From NCBI RefSeq assembly GCF_026162625.1, contig NZ_JAOTBD010000013.1, positions 18,331-82,330 of the forward strand: a stretch of 64,000 nt of DNA, written 5' to 3'. A model generated the notes under the pieces. That model was given only the letters and a program-made list of their open reading frames with translations. It did not search any database and was not told where the DNA came from. How positions within the stretch are numbered: position 1 is the first letter of the stretch; every line of letters starts with the position of its first letter. Position numbers and translations under genes: made by a program. Shown here piece after piece: positions 28,598 through 40,373 of the stretch. Origin of the DNA: Paracoccus beibuensis (GTDB lineage: Bacteria; Pseudomonadota; Alphaproteobacteria; Rhodobacterales; Rhodobacteraceae).

Positions 28598-29539
28598 CTA
28601 TTCGGCCGCGATGGCTGCCGGGATCATGGCACGCATCAGGGCATAGTCGGCGACGCCGGCGCCCGGAAGGCGGTCTTCCAATTCCGGCGTGCACCGCTCC
28701 CACTGCCAGGCAGTCGGGTCAGCAAAGAGCGCGCGCAGCAGGCGGTTCGTCATCGCGTGGCCCGCACGATGGCCGGTGTAGCGCGCCAAAAGCGGTGCCC
28801 CCGCCAGCGCCAGATCGCCGGTGGCGTCCAGCATCTTGTGGCGCACCGCCTCGTCGGCGTGACGCAGACCGCCCGGCGACAGCACCTCGGCCCCGTCGAC
28901 GACGACGGCGTTCAGGAACGTCCCGCCCAGAGCAAGACCATTGCGGCGCATCGCCTCGACATCCGAGACGCGGCAGAACGTCCGGCTGTCGGCCAGCTCT
29001 CGCAGGAAGGCGCCGTTGGCCATGTCCAGCCGCATTTCCTGGTGGCCGATGGCGGCGTCGGTGAAGTCGATTTCGAAGTCGATCTCGAGATGATCCGCAG
29101 GCGACAGGCGTGCAAAGGCCTCTCCCTCGCGGACCTCGACGGGGCGCAGCACGCGGATAGCGCGCAGCGCCGCCGCCTGGCGCCGGATGCCGACGGCCAG
29201 AATGCGTTCAACGAACGGCGCCGAGGATCCGTCGAGGATCGGCACCTCGGGACCATCCACGGTCACCAGCGCGTTGTGAATGCCCGTGCCGGCGAGTGCC
29301 GCCATGACATGTTCGACCGTCGACAGTGTCACGCCCGCGCCATTGTCCATCAGCGTGCAGAGCTTGGACGGCGTGACGTGGTTCCACAGCGCGGGAATAT
29401 CAACGGCCGGGCTCAGGTCGGTGCGGCGGAACACGATGCCATGTCCCGCAGGCGCCGGATGCAGCGTCAACACGGCCGCAGCGCCCGAGTGCAACCCGAC
29501 GCCCGTGAATGTCACCTTGTCTTTCAGCGTTGCTTGCAT
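28598..29539 (-). CDS. lpxC: UDP-3-O-acyl-N-acetylglucosamine deacetylase
   Basis: LpxC (313 residues) performs the committed step of lipid A synthesis. The zinc ligands are expected at His77 (STVEHVMAAL), His234 and Asp238 (RHKMLD), with the catalytic His257/His261 region in TGHRAGH. Domain I begins MQATLKDKVTFTGVGLHSG. The longer frame upstream of 29539 has no similarity and includes the promoter region, so the ATG at 29539 is used. A ftsZ terminator separates it from ftsZ. Confidence 0.97.
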   Translation of the reverse strand: MQATLKDKVTFTGVGLHSGAAAVLTLHPAPAGHGIVFRRTDLSPAVDIPALWNHVTPSKLCTLMDNGAGVTLSTVEHVMAALAGTGIHNALVTVDGPEVPILDGSSAPFVERILAVGIRRQAAALRAIRVLRPVEVREGEAFARLSPADHLEIDFEIDFTDAAIGHQEMRLDMANGAFLRELADSRTFCRVSDVEAMRRNGLALGGTFLNAVVVDGAEVLSPGGLRHADEAVRHKMLDATGDLALAGAPLLARYTGHRAGHAMTNRLLRALFADPTAWQWERCTPELEDRLPGAGVADYALMRAMIPAAIAAE

Positions 29540-29707
29540 GATCGCGCGCCCCTGAGTCTCGTCCATGGCCCTGTGGACCCTTGTTGACAGTGGAGCTAGT
29601 CCCGCCCGACCAAGCATTCAATTAACGTTTTGTGACGCGGTGAAACATTCGCCTCGACAACAGGCTCAACCTTGAGGTGATTTCAAGCAAGCCCCTGAAC
29701 ACAAAGA

Positions 29708-29738
29708 AGAAGGGGACCGGTTCATCCGATCCCCTTCT
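29708..29738 (-). terminator. Intrinsic terminator after ftsZ
   Basis: On the minus strand a 9-bp stem (AGAAGGGGA/TCCCCTTCT, 29708-29716 and 29730-29738) with an inner 3-bp stem, followed by a T-rich run TCTTTG. It lies 30 bases after the ftsZ stop and would separate ftsZ from lpxC. Confidence 0.8.
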
Positions 29739-29768
29739 GCCTGTTGGCGCTCGTTTTCGTGATGACGA

Positions 29769-31358
29769 TCAGTTGGCCTGGCGGCGCAGGAATGCCGGGA
29801 TTTCGACATTGTCCTGAGCGTTGTCGGGGCTGGCCAGATCGTCGAAATCGGTGTCCTGCTGGCGGGCGCGAACCGCGACACGTTCGTTCACGCGCTCGGC
29901 GATCGACGAGGCTGCGGGCTTCTGCCCGGCCGGCTGGTCGCTGCCGTGTCCTGCCATCCGCTCCAGCATCCGGCCAAGGCCGCTCATGCGGCTGTGGCTG
30001 CGCGTGTCCTGAACCGGCTGCTGCGGCGGCTGCTGTGCGCGAGAGCCTTGGCCATGGTTGTCGACGGCGCGGCGAAGGCGGTCCATGACCTCGGGGGTCG
30101 GCTGGCCGGGGCGGGCACCTTGCGGGGCGCGCGGGGCCACGAAGGCCGAGGCGTCGTCATCGATCCGCACGGCGGTCTGACGCGGCTGCTCTTTCGGCTG
30201 GTAGGCCGGCTGCGGCATGTCGTCCTCGACACGCGCTGCGGGGGCTGGTGCGGGCGTCTCGGCGACCGCCGGCATGCGCCGCGCGGGAACCGGAACCTCG
30301 TCCTGGACAACCGGGGCGGCAGCAACCGACGGGTTCTGCGTCAGCGGCGCCGCCATGCTGCGGCGGGGCGAGGGAACCTCGGCCACGGCCGCGGCAGCAT
30401 CGATGCCCGTTGCCACGACGGACACGCGGATCGTGCCGTCCATGTCCGGGTCCAGGGTCGAGCCGACGATGATGTTGGCGTCGCTGTCAACCTTGTCGCG
30501 GATGACGTTGGCGGCCTCGTCCAACTCGAACAGGGTCATGTCATAGCCGCCGGTGATGTTGATCAGCACGCCGCGGGCGCCGTTCAGGCTGATCTCGTCC
30601 AGCAGCGGGTTGGCAATGGCACGCTCGGCGGCCTCTTGCGCGCGGTTGTCGCCTGCAGCCTCGCCGGTGCCCATCATCGCCTTGCCCATCTCGTCCATGA
30701 CGGCGCGGACGTCGGCGAAGTCGAGGTTGATCAGGCCCGGGCGCACCATCAGGTCCGTCACGCCCTTGACGCCCTGGTAGAGCACGTCGTCGGCCAGCGC
30801 AAAGGCTTCGGTGAAGGTGGTCTTTTCGTTCGCCAGCCGGAACAGGTTCTGGTTGGGGATGATGATCAGCGTGTCCACGACCTTCTGGAGGGCCTCGACG
30901 CCCTCCTCGGCCTGGCGCATCCGCTTGGTGCCCTCGAACTGGAAGGGCTTGGTCACGACGCCGACGGTCAGGATGCCCATCTCGCGCGCGGCCTGGGCGA
31001 TGATCGGGGCGGCGCCGGTACCGGTGCCGCCGCCCATGCCGGCGGTGATGAAGCACATATGCGCGCCCATCAGGTGATCGACGATATCCTCGATCGTCTC
31101 CTCGGCGGCCTTGGCGCCGATGGTGGGCTTGGCGCCGGCGCCGAGGCCCTCGGTCACCTTCGGACCCATCTGGATGCGGCTGGTCGCCCGGCTCTGCTGC
31201 AGGGCTTGCGCGTCCGTGTTGGCGACCACGAACTCGACACCGTCAAGCTGCTTCTGAATCATGTTGTTGACGGCGTTGCCACCGGCACCGCCGACGCCGA
31301 AGACCGTGATGCGCGGCTTCAGCTCTTCTTCGTCATTCATCATCAGGTTGAGGTTCAT
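29769..31358 (-). CDS. ftsZ: Cell division protein FtsZ
   Basis: FtsZ (529 residues) is the tubulin-like GTPase of the Z-ring. It has [14 protein letters not shown] (about 21-34), NTDAQAL, the GTP signature [12 protein letters not shown] (about 107-118) and the T7 loop with [10 protein letters not shown]. The C-terminal part is a long, Pro/Ala/Gln-rich disordered linker (about 330-510) ending in the conserved tail [14 protein letters not shown], which binds FtsA and other partners. The 529-residue length reflects the long linker common in alphaproteobacteria. The ATG at 31358 is used; 64 upstream codons in frame belong to the leader. Confidence 0.98.
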   Translation of the reverse strand: MNLNLMMNDEEELKPRITVFGVGGAGGNAVNNMIQKQLDGVEFVVANTDAQALQQSRATSRIQMGPKVTEGLGAGAKPTIGAKAAEETIEDIVDHLMGAHMCFITAGMGGGTGTGAAPIIAQAAREMGILTVGVVTKPFQFEGTKRMRQAEEGVEALQKVVDTLIIIPNQNLFRLANEKTTFTEAFALADDVLYQGVKGVTDLMVRPGLINLDFADVRAVMDEMGKAMMGTGEAAGDNRAQEAAERAIANPLLDEISLNGARGVLINITGGYDMTLFELDEAANVIRDKVDSDANIIVGSTLDPDMDGTIRVSVVATGIDAAAAVAEVPSPRRSMAAPLTQNPSVAAAPVVQDEVPVPARRMPAVAETPAPAPAARVEDDMPQPAYQPKEQPRQTAVRIDDDASAFVAPRAPQGARPGQPTPEVMDRLRRAVDNHGQGSRAQQPPQQPVQDTRSHSRMSGLGRMLERMAGHGSDQPAGQKPAASSIAERVNERVAVRARQQDTDFDDLASPDNAQDNVEIPAFLRRQAN

Positions 31359-31582
31359 GGTGTCCGCCTGTTTTCGCTGCTTCGCTTTTTCGGGCGCGGG
31401 ATGCCCGCTCGAATCCCGATATTTATTGGTGATCGTAACCATTCTGCACCACTGCGTCACTCGAAAAACAGTGGAAACGGGCGAAATGTGGCGGTAGTTC
31501 CGGCGCGTTTCGGCGGTATCTTGCCACACGCGCTGAATATGGTGGGGCAAGCCCTACCATGCCATAGCCTCTGCCCGTTCGC

Positions 31583-32917
31583 TCACCAGTTGTTCTTGAA
31601 CCAGCGATACGCCCGACGCAGGCTGCGCGCCGAATATCGGTCGGCGGGCATTTCGAAATCCCACCATTCGTCCTGCGGATGCGCCGCGAACAGGGCAAGG
31701 CCGACGGCGCTGGAAAAACTGGGATCGGTCAGCTGGTGCGCCAGCCCGTCGATGCGCAGGGGCCGCCCGCAGCGGATGTTGGGTCCCAGGATCCGCGCCG
31801 CCAGCCCGTCCAGCCCGGGGATCTGGCTGCCGCCGCCGGTCAACACGATCTGCTGGCTGGGCATATAGTCGAACCCGGCCGCGTCCAGCACCTCGCGCGC
31901 GCGCTCCAGGATCTCCTCGACCCGCGGGCGCATGATGCCGATGACGTCGGCGCGGCTGACATGGCGGCGGTCGGCCTCCCACTCGCTTGTATCCGAGCCC
32001 ACATCGATCATGTCGCGATCATCGCGGCCGGTGGCCTCGACACCGCCGTTCAGCGTCTTCAGACGCTCGGCCACAGGCAAGCTGACGCGCAGGCCCTGCG
32101 CGATGTCCTGGGTGATCAGGTTGCCGCCGATGGGCACGTGATCGGAAAAGATCATGTGCTTCTTGATGAAGACCGACACGCCGGTCCCGCCGCCGCCGAA
32201 GTCGACGCAGGCTGCGCCCAGTTCCTGCTCGTCCTCGACCAGGCTCGCGCGGGCCGAGGCGTAGGGGGCCGAGGCGATGCCCGCCAGCTCGAGGTCGCAG
32301 CGGCGGATGCACTGCACCAGGTTGCCGATGACGTCGCCGTCGACCGTCAGCACATGCATGTCGCAGAACAGCTTGTTGCCCAGATGGTCGCGCGGATCGG
32401 CCAGGCTTGACCGATTGTCGACGGCGAAGTTCACCGGCTGCGCGTGAAGCACCTCGCGGCCCCGGCCGAAGTCCGGCGTCTCGCAGGCCGCCAGCACCGC
32501 CGCGACGTCATGGTCGCCCACCTGCCCCGACGCCAGCGAGATCTCTCCGGCGAGGCCATAGGATGCCGGGCGCCCGCCCGACAGGCAGGCGATCACGTGG
32601 TCGATACGGACACCGGCAACCTTTTGTGCGGCGGCGACGACGGTGCGGATGGCGCGCTCGGTCTCGGCCATCGTCTCGATCTCGCCACGGCGCATGCCGC
32701 GCGACCGGGTCGAGGCCGCGCCGATCACGCGGAAGTTCACCTGCCCCGCCATGGACCCGACGCCATCGGTGGCGCGGAATGTGCCGTTGCTGTCGACACG
32801 CAGCACCAGACAGGCGATCTTCGACGTGCCGATGTCCAGGATGCCGACGACGCCGCGCTGAAGGGCGGCCCGGCGGATGTTCCGCATCGCGCGCTGCGTT
32901 TGATAGAGTTCGGCCAT
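31583..32917 (-). CDS. ftsA: Cell division protein FtsA
   Basis: FtsA (444 residues), the actin-like anchor that ties FtsZ to the membrane. It has phosphate loop GILDIGTSKIACLVL, the 1C domain with AGQVNFRVIGAA, AACVDFGGGGTGVSVFI (phosphate 2) and VLTGGGSQIPGLDGLAARIL (adenosine motif). The C-terminus LRRAYRWFKNNW is the amphipathic membrane-binding helix. The ATG at 32917, with GAGGGGAAGCGA before it, is preferred to a TTG six codons earlier. 14 bases separate it from ftsQ. Confidence 0.96.
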   Translation of the reverse strand: MAELYQTQRAMRNIRRAALQRGVVGILDIGTSKIACLVLRVDSNGTFRATDGVGSMAGQVNFRVIGAASTRSRGMRRGEIETMAETERAIRTVVAAAQKVAGVRIDHVIACLSGGRPASYGLAGEISLASGQVGDHDVAAVLAACETPDFGRGREVLHAQPVNFAVDNRSSLADPRDHLGNKLFCDMHVLTVDGDVIGNLVQCIRRCDLELAGIASAPYASARASLVEDEQELGAACVDFGGGGTGVSVFIKKHMIFSDHVPIGGNLITQDIAQGLRVSLPVAERLKTLNGGVEATGRDDRDMIDVGSDTSEWEADRRHVSRADVIGIMRPRVEEILERAREVLDAAGFDYMPSQQIVLTGGGSQIPGLDGLAARILGPNIRCGRPLRIDGLAHQLTDPSFSSAVGLALFAAHPQDEWWDFEMPADRYSARSLRRAYRWFKNNW

Positions 32918-32931
32918 TCGCTTCCCCTCGT

Positions 32932-33867
32932 TCAACCCTTGTTGTCCGTACCCGGCAGCACCTGGCCGTCAGGACCCAGCAGCGGCAGGCCACGCGCCTG
33001 GCGGATGGTGTTCCGGGCATCGACGCCCAGCCTCAGGACCGGGCGCGACGGATCGCGCAAATCGACCGAGGTAATGTCGCGGCCCAGCATGTCCTCGGCC
33101 CGGTGCAGCGCGATCGCCGCTTCCAGCGCGACGACGGCGCCCTTCTCGGGCAGCATGATGCGCTGGCCGAAATCAAGCACCAGGTCCCACCGCCGCTCGC
33201 CCCGGCGGACCAAGCCGCGCACGCGCGGCAGGATCGGCCCGGCGGCGTCGAACAGGGCCAGCGCCTCCTCGGTCACAAGATCCGCCCCCTCGCCCGAGAT
33301 CAGCGGCAGCTCCGGCCGTACCTCTCGCGAGGTGACGCTGGCGACGCGGTGGCCGCTGCGGTCCAGGATCTCGATCCCGCGGCTGTGGCGCCAGAGGATG
33401 GCGGGCTCGCGCTCCACCACCTCGGCGGACAGGATGCCGCCGGGCTTGATGCGCAGGTCGATGGTCTCGACCGCGTCAAGCTGCATCACCTGCAGGCGCA
33501 GCGCGGCCAGGTCGATGTCGAAGCTGGACGCCGGCAAGTCCACCGGCAGCATGGCCCGCAGCGCCGTCTCGACGACCGGAGAAGCCCCCTCGATCGCCAT
33601 GGTGTGAACCTGGAATTCCTCACGGCTCTGGACCTGCGTCACGACCGAATTCACACCGTCGCGCAGAAGCGCGCGGCGATCCTCGTCCGCCAGCCACAGC
33701 CCGCCGACCATTGCCAGCACGAAGGCCGGCGCGCCCACGCGGACGAACCGGCGATAAAGCGGCGTCAGCCACATCCGTTCCAAGCGGTACTGCAGACGCG
33801 ACGGCGCGGGGTCGCGACGCTGCCGGGGCTGCGGCGTCACCTGCTTTCCGGGGCGATGATCGATCAC
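32932..33867 (-). CDS. ftsQ: Cell division protein FtsQ
   Basis: FtsQ (311 residues), a bitopic divisome protein linking early and late division proteins. A basic N-terminus of about 45 residues, a membrane helix at about 47-65 ([16 protein letters not shown]), a POTRA region around 85-160 ([20 protein letters not shown]) and the beta domain with [19 protein letters not shown] are visible. The GTG at 33867 overlaps the ddl stop in a GTGA arrangement. Alternative starts exist within the first 35 codons. Confidence 0.93.
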   Translation of the reverse strand: MIDHRPGKQVTPQPRQRRDPAPSRLQYRLERMWLTPLYRRFVRVGAPAFVLAMVGGLWLADEDRRALLRDGVNSVVTQVQSREEFQVHTMAIEGASPVVETALRAMLPVDLPASSFDIDLAALRLQVMQLDAVETIDLRIKPGGILSAEVVEREPAILWRHSRGIEILDRSGHRVASVTSREVRPELPLISGEGADLVTEEALALFDAAGPILPRVRGLVRRGERRWDLVLDFGQRIMLPEKGAVVALEAAIALHRAEDMLGRDITSVDLRDPSRPVLRLGVDARNTIRQARGLPLLGPDGQVLPGTDNKG

Positions 33868-34799
33868 GACCGGCACAGCGCATCCTCCACCATCCAGCGC
33901 ATCAGCGCGGGAAAGTCGATGCCGGCATGGGCGGCCTGCTCGGGCGCCAGAGAGGTCGGCGTCATGCCGGGCTGGGTGTTCACCTCGAGGATGATCAGGC
34001 CGTCGAGGCCACGGCTCTCGTCCCAGCGGAAATCGGTGCGCGTCAGGCCGGTGCAGCCAAGCGCCCGGTGCGCGCGGCAGGCCATCTGCAGGCAGGCATC
34101 GGTGATGTCGGCCGGAATATCGGCGGGAACGACATGGCGCGACCCGCCGACGCTGTACTTGGCGGCGTAGTCGTACCAACCCTCGGTCAGGATCTCGGTC
34201 ACGCCCAGGGCGCGATCGTCCATCACTGTGGTCGTCAGTTCGCGTCCCGGCGCATAGGTTTCGACCATGACGCGGTCCGGCATCTCGGCCGACAGCTGCG
34301 GCGGCTGGTTGGCGCCGTCATGGACGATATAGACGCCCACGGAGGAACCTTCGCCGTTCGGCTTCACCACGTAGGGGGGCGGCATGACATGGCGGCGGCG
34401 CACCTCGTCGGCATCGGCGATGATGCTTTCGACCACCGGCAGACCTGCGGCCCGAAACGCATCCTTCGCGCGGCTCTTGTCCATCGCCAGGGCCGAGGCG
34501 AGAACGCCCGAATGCGTATAGGGGATGTCCAGCCAGTCCAGCAGGCCCTGGACGCAGCCATCCTCGCCCCACCGGCCATGCAGAGCGTTGAAGACCACGT
34601 CAGGATCGACCTCGGCAAGACGCCGGACGATCTCGTCGCCCCGGGCCTGACCCAGCTCTATTTCCGTTACCTGATAACCCGCCACCCGCAGCGCAGCCGC
34701 GCATTCGCGCCCTGATGATAACGACACCTCGCGCTCGGCCGAGGGTCCGCCCATCAGAACAGCGACCGAGTGGGCTGTCCTGCTCGACCTGCCCGCCAC
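33864..34799 (-). CDS. ddl: D-alanine-D-alanine ligase
   Basis: Ddl (311 residues) joins two D-Ala for peptidoglycan. ATP-grasp features: [76 protein letters not shown] and [18 protein letters not shown] (metal ligands). The GTG at 34799 is chosen for the AGAGGCAGAATC leader and normal length. It follows murB after 136 bases, the only sizeable gap in this part of the cluster, so a promoter may lie there. Its stop overlaps ftsQ. Confidence 0.95.
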   Translation of the reverse strand: MAGRSSRTAHSVAVLMGGPSAEREVSLSSGRECAAALRVAGYQVTEIELGQARGDEIVRRLAEVDPDVVFNALHGRWGEDGCVQGLLDWLDIPYTHSGVLASALAMDKSRAKDAFRAAGLPVVESIIADADEVRRRHVMPPPYVVKPNGEGSSVGVYIVHDGANQPPQLSAEMPDRVMVETYAPGRELTTTVMDDRALGVTEILTEGWYDYAAKYSVGGSRHVVPADIPADITDACLQMACRAHRALGCTGLTRTDFRWDESRGLDGLIILEVNTQPGMTPTSLAPEQAAHAGIDFPALMRWMVEDALCRS

Positions 34800-34935
34800 G
34801 ATTCTGCCTCTTGTTGCCCGGTTGATCCGGGCTTCGCCTGTCTTGCGCAACCTTTCACGGTTGCGTCATGGCTGACACGTTACAGCCAAAGCACGAAGCA
34901 CAAAAGCGTATTTTCGTTAACAGGAGGTGAATCGC

Positions 34936-35868
34936 TCAGTCATCTTCTGCGGGATCGCCGACGCGGACGACCTCCCATTGCAGGTCGTGACCGCTGTCTT
35001 CGAAGACGCGGCGGCGCACCAGCTCGCCCAAGGCCTCCAGCTCGGTCGCGGTGGCGCCGCCGGTGTTGACCAGGAAGTTCGGGTGCTTTTCCGACATCTG
35101 CGCCCCGCCCCAGCTGTGGCCGCGCAGCCCCGCCCGGTCGATCAGCGACCAGGCTTTCAGATCGTGCGTGTCATCCGCCTGCCCGGTCGAGCTGAAGCCC
35201 GCCGGGTTGCGGAAGGTCGACCCGGCGCTGCGTTCGCGCGTCGGCTGGCTGGCGTCGCGTCGGGCCAACTGGTCGACCATTTTCGCGTGCAGCACATCCG
35301 GATCGCCGGCACTGGCGCGGAACCGCGCCTGCGTCAAAACCCAGCCGTCGGGAAGCTCGGCGTGGCGATAGCCGAAACCAAGCTCCTTGGCCGTCAGGAC
35401 CACCTCGCGTCCGTCGCGCGTGACGGCCTGCGCGTCGATCAGGTGATCGGCGACATAGCTGCCGTAGCAGCCGGCGTTCATCCGGACCGCCCCGCCGATG
35501 CTGCCGGGAATGGTGCGCAGGAACGTCAGGTCCAGGCCGGCATCCGCGGCACGCCGCGCCACCTGCGCGTCCAGCGCCGCCGCCCCCGCAGTGATGATGC
35601 CGTCTTCGATCTCGATGCCGTTGAAGGCGCGGCCAAGCCGGATGACGACGCCTCGGATTCCGCCGTCGCGCACGATCAGATTGCTGCCGACGCCCATGGC
35701 GAAAACGGGCATGGGCGGGTCGAGCGCCGACAGGAATTCGGCCAGATCCTCTGCATCGGCGGGCTGGAATAGCCAGTCGGCGGGGCCGCCGACACGCAGC
35801 CAGGTCAGGCTGTCAAGGGGACGGTCGGCGGTCAGGGTGCCCCGAGGGCAGGGAAGATCCAGGCTCAT
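34936..35868 (-). CDS. murB: UDP-N-acetylenolpyruvoylglucosamine reductase
   Basis: MurB (310 residues), the FAD enzyme that makes UDP-MurNAc. It has [35 protein letters not shown] (FAD loop), [32 protein letters not shown] with the catalytic Ser, and the Glu-containing C-terminal [15 protein letters not shown]. The ATG at 35868 ([10 protein letters not shown]) is used; the TTG 12 codons upstream is less likely. Confidence 0.96.
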   Translation of the reverse strand: MSLDLPCPRGTLTADRPLDSLTWLRVGGPADWLFQPADAEDLAEFLSALDPPMPVFAMGVGSNLIVRDGGIRGVVIRLGRAFNGIEIEDGIITAGAAALDAQVARRAADAGLDLTFLRTIPGSIGGAVRMNAGCYGSYVADHLIDAQAVTRDGREVVLTAKELGFGYRHAELPDGWVLTQARFRASAGDPDVLHAKMVDQLARRDASQPTRERSAGSTFRNPAGFSSTGQADDTHDLKAWSLIDRAGLRGHSWGGAQMSEKHPNFLVNTGGATATELEALGELVRRRVFEDSGHDLQWEVVRVGDPAEDD

Positions 35869-35913
35869 GCGCCTGGTCGTAGCCAGCCGCCCGTGTGGCG
35901 TCAACCAGAGCCG

Positions 35914-36261
35914 TCAGATCAAAAAGGTCGCGCCAACCACTGCCGCCGACAAAAGCAAGGCGGCGACCGTTGCAAGACCGGTTCGACCGCACCACGCGAG
36001 GCGATGCCCCTGAGGCCCGGCCATCGCCGTGCCGCAAGCGACGCCGACAAGGGCAGGAAGCACGGTGAAGGCCTGGGCCACAAGTGCCGCCAGATCGCGG
36101 AAGCCCTCTTGCCCGCGCGCGGCCAGGAACAGCTGGATCGCAATGGCGGCCAGCAGCGCCGACAGCACCAGAAGCGGCCAGCGCAGGCGCAGACGCGCCG
36201 CGCCCCAGGCGATGAAGCTTGAACCCGCACAGCACAGGCCCGCGATCAGCCAGGGGTTCAC
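35914..36261 (-). CDS. Hypothetical membrane protein in the mur cluster
   Basis: A 115-residue hydrophobic protein with three or four predicted helices ([75 protein letters not shown]). The GTG start overlaps the stop of the DUF2484 gene (GTGA), so it is clearly read from the same message. No named family is recognised; similar small proteins sit between murC and murB in relatives. Function unknown. Confidence 0.65.
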   Translation of the reverse strand: MNPWLIAGLCCAGSSFIAWGAARLRLRWPLLVLSALLAAIAIQLFLAARGQEGFRDLAALVAQAFTVLPALVGVACGTAMAGPQGHRLAWCGRTGLATVAALLLSAAVVGATFLI

Positions 36262-36548
36262 GTCGGTCCGTCGCCCTGCGGGCCCGTGACGGGCGACATG
36301 ACCGGCACCGCGCGCCGCGGTGACTGCCGGCCCAGAAGGGCCAGCAGGCCCAGCGCAAAGCCCGCGACGCCGATCCCCGGCCCCCAGAGCAGCGTCAGCA
36401 GGCCCACGGTCGGCACCCCCAGGGCGACCAGGGTCCAGCGCGCGCGGATATGCCAGCGCCGCGCCAGCCGGGGCATCAGCAGTGCCAGGCACAGCCAGGT
36501 GCCGGTCAGAAGAAGTGCCGCCGCTGGCGGCGACGGCAGCGCGATCAC
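36258..36548 (-). CDS. DUF2484 family membrane protein
   Basis: A 96-residue protein with two or three hydrophobic segments ([60 protein letters not shown]). It fits the DUF2484 family found between murC and murB in Rhodobacteraceae. The GTG start overlaps the murC stop by four bases and its stop overlaps the next gene. A role in wall synthesis is suspected only from position. Confidence 0.75.
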   Translation of the reverse strand: MIALPSPPAAALLLTGTWLCLALLMPRLARRWHIRARWTLVALGVPTVGLLTLLWGPGIGVAGFALGLLALLGRQSPRRAVPVMSPVTGPQGDGPT

Positions 36549-37972
36549 GCGGCGCGGCCTTGCAGGCGCGCCGGAAGCGCGTTCGCCCAGGTCGAGATGG
36601 TGCCCGCGCCCAGGCACACGACCATGTCGCCCGGTCGTGCCTGCTCGCGGACCAGACGCTCCAGGTCGTCTTCGGACAGGATGGCGCGGGCGTGGCGGTG
36701 GCCGTGGGCGATCAGCCCAGCCACCAGGTCGTCGCGCGATGCGCCGGGGATCGGGTCCTCTCCGGCGGCATAGACATCGGCGATGGCAACCACGTCGGCC
36801 TCGTTGAAGCAGGTGCAGAAATCGTCGAACAGGCTGGACAGACGGGAAAAACGATGCGGCTGATGCACCGCGATCACCCGCCCGCTGCTGGCCTGCCGGG
36901 CTGCTTTCAGCACGGCGGCGATCTCCACCGGATGGTGGCCGTAGTCGTCGATGATGGTCACGCCGTCGATCTCGCCCACGCGGGTGAAGCGGCGCCCCAC
37001 CCCGCCGAACTTGGCCAGCGCCTCGCGGATCTCGGACATCTTGATGCCCAGGTGCCGCGCCACGGCGACCGCTGCCAGGCAGTTCGAGACGTTGTGGTCG
37101 CCCGGCATCGGCAGGGTGCAGCCTTCGATCACGCGCAGATCGCCGTTCTCGGCCGGTCCCTCGCCCTGCAGGGCGATGTCGAAATGGGCGATCCCGGCTT
37201 CATAACGCAGGTTCATCGCCCGCACGTCGGCCTGAGCGTTGAAGCCGAAGGTCACCACCCGGCGGTCGGTCAGCTTGCCGACCAGGGCCTGCACCTCGGG
37301 GTGATCGGTGCAGCACACGGCCAGGCCGTAGAACGGGATGCCCGAGGCGAAGCTGTAGAAGCCCTGACGCAGCGCGTCGAAGCTGCCCCAATGCTCCATG
37401 TGCTCGGGGTCGATATTGGTGACAATGGCGATGTCGGCAGGAAGCCGATTGAAGCTGCCGTCAGATTCGTCGGCCTCGACCACCATCCACTCGCCCGCGC
37501 CAGCCCGCGCGTTCGAGCCATAGGCATGGATCACGCCGCCGTTGATGACGGTAGGGTCCAGCCCCCCCGCATCCAGCAGCGTCGCCACCATCGTCGTGGT
37601 GGTGGTCTTGCCATGGGTTCCGCCGATGGCGATGTTCGACTTCATCCGCATCAGCTCGGCCAGCATCTCGGCCCGGCGGACGACAGGCAGACCACGACGG
37701 CGCGCTTCCTCCAGTTCCGGGTTGCCCTTCTTGATTGCGGTCGAGATCACGATGACGCCCGCGCCCTCGACATTCTCGGGCCGCTGACCTTCGAAGACGG
37801 TGGCGCCAAGGGTTTCCAGGCGGTCGGTGATCTTCGAGCGCTTGAGGTCGCTTCCCTGCACCCGGTACCCCAGCGTCAGCAGCACCTCGGCGATGCCGGA
37901 CATGCCGATGCCGCCGATGCCCACGAAGTGGATCGGGCCCAGCTCACCGGGCAGTTTCGTCGCTGCGTTCAT
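36545..37972 (-). CDS. murC: UDP-N-acetylmuramate-L-alanine ligase
   Basis: MurC (475 residues) adds L-Ala to UDP-MurNAc. It has the N-terminal [18 protein letters not shown], the ATP loop [10 protein letters not shown] at about 118-127, [11 protein letters not shown] with the carbamylated-Lys region nearby, [15 protein letters not shown] and [12 protein letters not shown] of the C-terminal domain. Overlaps murG upstream and DUF2484 downstream by four bases each. Confidence 0.97.
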   Translation of the reverse strand: MNAATKLPGELGPIHFVGIGGIGMSGIAEVLLTLGYRVQGSDLKRSKITDRLETLGATVFEGQRPENVEGAGVIVISTAIKKGNPELEEARRRGLPVVRRAEMLAELMRMKSNIAIGGTHGKTTTTTMVATLLDAGGLDPTVINGGVIHAYGSNARAGAGEWMVVEADESDGSFNRLPADIAIVTNIDPEHMEHWGSFDALRQGFYSFASGIPFYGLAVCCTDHPEVQALVGKLTDRRVVTFGFNAQADVRAMNLRYEAGIAHFDIALQGEGPAENGDLRVIEGCTLPMPGDHNVSNCLAAVAVARHLGIKMSEIREALAKFGGVGRRFTRVGEIDGVTIIDDYGHHPVEIAAVLKAARQASSGRVIAVHQPHRFSRLSSLFDDFCTCFNEADVVAIADVYAAGEDPIPGASRDDLVAGLIAHGHRHARAILSEDDLERLVREQARPGDMVVCLGAGTISTWANALPARLQGRAA

Positions 37973-39054
37973 CGCACTATCTCCTCGACGAGGTCGTAAA
38001 GGCGCCGCGCCGCATCGGGGCGGGCAAGGGTCAGCGCGGCTTGGGCCATAGCCTGGGCGTGCGCGGGGTCGGTCAGGATCGCGCGGATGTCGCGCGCAAG
38101 GCTTTCGGCGTCAAGCACGGATTCGGGATGAATCAGCGCTGCGCCCGCCTCGGCCAATGCCTGCGCATTGGCAGTCTGGTGATCGCCCGTCGCGGCGGCG
38201 AAGGGGATCAGGATCGCGGGCCGCCCGATCACGGCGATGTCGGCCAACGACGACGCACCCGATCGGCTGATGACCAGCTGCGCGCGGGCCAGGCGGTCGG
38301 GGACGTCGGTAAAGAATGGCTGCACCTCGGCCTCGACCCCGGCGTCGGCATAGGCGCGGGTGACGCGCTCGGTATCCTCGGCCCGGGCCTGGTGGCTGAC
38401 GCGCAGCCGCTGGCGCAAGTCATCCGCCAGCGCGGTGACGGCGGCGGGAACGACGTCCGACAGCACCCGCGCGCCTTGGCTGCCGCCGATCACCAGCAGG
38501 TTCAGCGGCCCCTCGCCCGGTGCCGCATAGGCGCTGGCCGCGCGGTCCAGCACGGCGACCCGCACCGGATTGCCGGTATGGACGCCCGCAACGTCGTCAG
38601 GCAGTTCCGTCGGCCAAGTTCCGCAAGCGACCCGCTGCACCCGCCTTGCGAACATGCGGTTGACCCGGCCCATGACGCCGTTCTGTTCGTGGATCATCCG
38701 CGGCAGGCCCATTGTCCAGGCGGCCGACAGCGCCGGGATGGTCGGATAGCCGCCAAAGCCGATGACGACGGACGGCCGGTCGCGTCCGAAAGCCAACCGT
38801 GCCGACAGAACGCCTGCGCCGATCCTGAAGGGCGCCGCCAGCTTTCCGGCAGCGCCGCCCCGTGCCGTGGTAGCCGACGAGACGATCTGCCGTTCGACCG
38901 CGTCGGGAAAGCCGCCGGCATAGCGGGCGCCGCGTTCGTCGGTGGAGAGCTTCACCCGCCAGCCCTTCGACAACAGAAGCTCGGCCAGGGCCTGGGCAGG
39001 AAACATGTGGCCACCGGTTCCTCCGGCAGCGATCAGGGCAAGGGGAGCGGACAT
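37969..39054 (-). CDS. murG: UDP-N-acetylglucosamine-lipid I N-acetylglucosaminyltransferase
   Basis: MurG (361 residues) makes lipid II at the inner face of the membrane. The Gly-rich loop [12 protein letters not shown] is at about 9-20, [14 protein letters not shown] and [12 protein letters not shown] lie in the N-terminal domain, and [18 protein letters not shown] and [20 protein letters not shown] form the UDP-GlcNAc site. The ATG at 39054 shares one base with the ftsW stop (TGATG). The longer frame that covers ftsW is a shadow. Confidence 0.97.
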   Translation of the reverse strand: MSAPLALIAAGGTGGHMFPAQALAELLLSKGWRVKLSTDERGARYAGGFPDAVERQIVSSATTARGGAAGKLAAPFRIGAGVLSARLAFGRDRPSVVIGFGGYPTIPALSAAWTMGLPRMIHEQNGVMGRVNRMFARRVQRVACGTWPTELPDDVAGVHTGNPVRVAVLDRAASAYAAPGEGPLNLLVIGGSQGARVLSDVVPAAVTALADDLRQRLRVSHQARAEDTERVTRAYADAGVEAEVQPFFTDVPDRLARAQLVISRSGASSLADIAVIGRPAILIPFAAATGDHQTANAQALAEAGAALIHPESVLDAESLARDIRAILTDPAHAQAMAQAALTLARPDAARRLYDLVEEIVR

Positions 39055-40217
39055 CAGCGGCCCCGGCGCAGGATCTCGGCGAACTCGCCCTGGGGACGGG
39101 TCCGGGTCAACGCCAGCAGCATGCCCACAGCGATTCCCGAGGCGATTACGGAAGAGCCGCCATAGCTGACGAAAGGCAGCGTCATCCCCTTTGCGGGCAG
39201 CAGCCGCACGGCGACGCCCATGTTGATCAGCGCCTGAACGCCCAGGGCACACGCAAGGCCGGTGCCGGCGATCCGCGCGAAGGGATCGCGTTCCTTCAAC
39301 AGGCGCAGCAGCGACCGGACCACGATTGTGGCATAGAGGAGGATCACCAACAGCACCATGACCAGCCCGTATTCCTCGGCGGCGACGGCGATGATGAAGT
39401 CGGTATGCGCGTCGGGCAGCGACCACTTGACCTGCCCTTCGCCCACACCCACGCCGAAGAAGCGCCCCTCTTGGATGGCGTTGGTGGCGAAATATATCTG
39501 CGTGTTCGCGTCGATCTCGGATTCAAGGAAGCTGTTGATCCGACGGGCGAAATGTTCCGACATGTTATAGGCCGCCACGCCACCGATGCCGGCCAGTCCG
39601 GCCACGCCGACCATCAGGATGACCGGCGATCCGGCGACGAAGTACATGACCAGCCAGGAAAACAGGACCAGCGACGCCTGCCCGAAGTCGGGCTGCAACG
39701 CCAGCAGCAGCACGATGCACATCGCGGCGAAGAAGGAATAGAGCTTGCCGGGCGGGCCGCCGACCTCCTGGCTCGCGGCCATGAACCACGCGCAGAGGGC
39801 GACGAAGCCGGGCTTGAGGAACTCTGACGGCTGGACCGACACGAAGCCAAGCGACAGCCAGCGGGTGGCGCCCTTGCCGAAGTCCGTGCCGATGACCGGC
39901 AGCGCCAGGATCGCCGCGAACGAGATCACGAAGCCCAGCACGCCGATGCGCCTGATCTGGCGCGGCGACATCATCGACATGACCAGCATGACGATCAGCG
40001 CCAGTACGCCGAAGACCGCTTGCCGCTGAACGTAGTAGAAGCGCGGGAGGTTGTTCTTTTCCGCAAGCGGCACCGAGGCGGCCAGCCCCAGCAGCAGCCC
40101 GACCGCGAACAGGCCCAGCACGCAGGCCAGGGCCCACTTGTCCAGGGTCCGCCACCATCGTGGAAGAATCGGGTCACCCGCCCGCACGGGCGTCGTGCCA
40201 AAGACCATCTCGGTCAT
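39054..40217 (-). CDS. ftsW: Lipid II polymerase / cell division protein FtsW
   Basis: FtsW (387 residues), a SEDS glycosyltransferase that polymerises septal peptidoglycan. About ten membrane helices; SEDS landmarks include [20 protein letters not shown] (the catalytic Asp region follows in the large loop), [39 protein letters not shown] and [17 protein letters not shown]. The ATG at 40217 is taken; the ribosome site is poor (GGCGG). This is the upstream end of the cluster here: murD, which normally precedes it, is replaced by ccdA. Confidence 0.96.
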   Translation of the reverse strand: MTEMVFGTTPVRAGDPILPRWWRTLDKWALACVLGLFAVGLLLGLAASVPLAEKNNLPRFYYVQRQAVFGVLALIVMLVMSMMSPRQIRRIGVLGFVISFAAILALPVIGTDFGKGATRWLSLGFVSVQPSEFLKPGFVALCAWFMAASQEVGGPPGKLYSFFAAMCIVLLLALQPDFGQASLVLFSWLVMYFVAGSPVILMVGVAGLAGIGGVAAYNMSEHFARRINSFLESEIDANTQIYFATNAIQEGRFFGVGVGEGQVKWSLPDAHTDFIIAVAAEEYGLVMVLLVILLYATIVVRSLLRLLKERDPFARIAGTGLACALGVQALINMGVAVRLLPAKGMTLPFVSYGGSSVIASGIAVGMLLALTRTRPQGEFAEILRRGR

Positions 40218-40373
40218 GGGAATACCGCCGTCACTGCCTCTGCCTTGCCCGATTTTTCGGGTCTGACAGGAAGCATAGCGCCAAACACGACGTCGCGCCA
40301 CTGTCGATTGAACCAGCGGCAGCGGCAAAGGGTGAGCCGTTACCGACCAACGCAACCACCGGTTGCTGTCTAT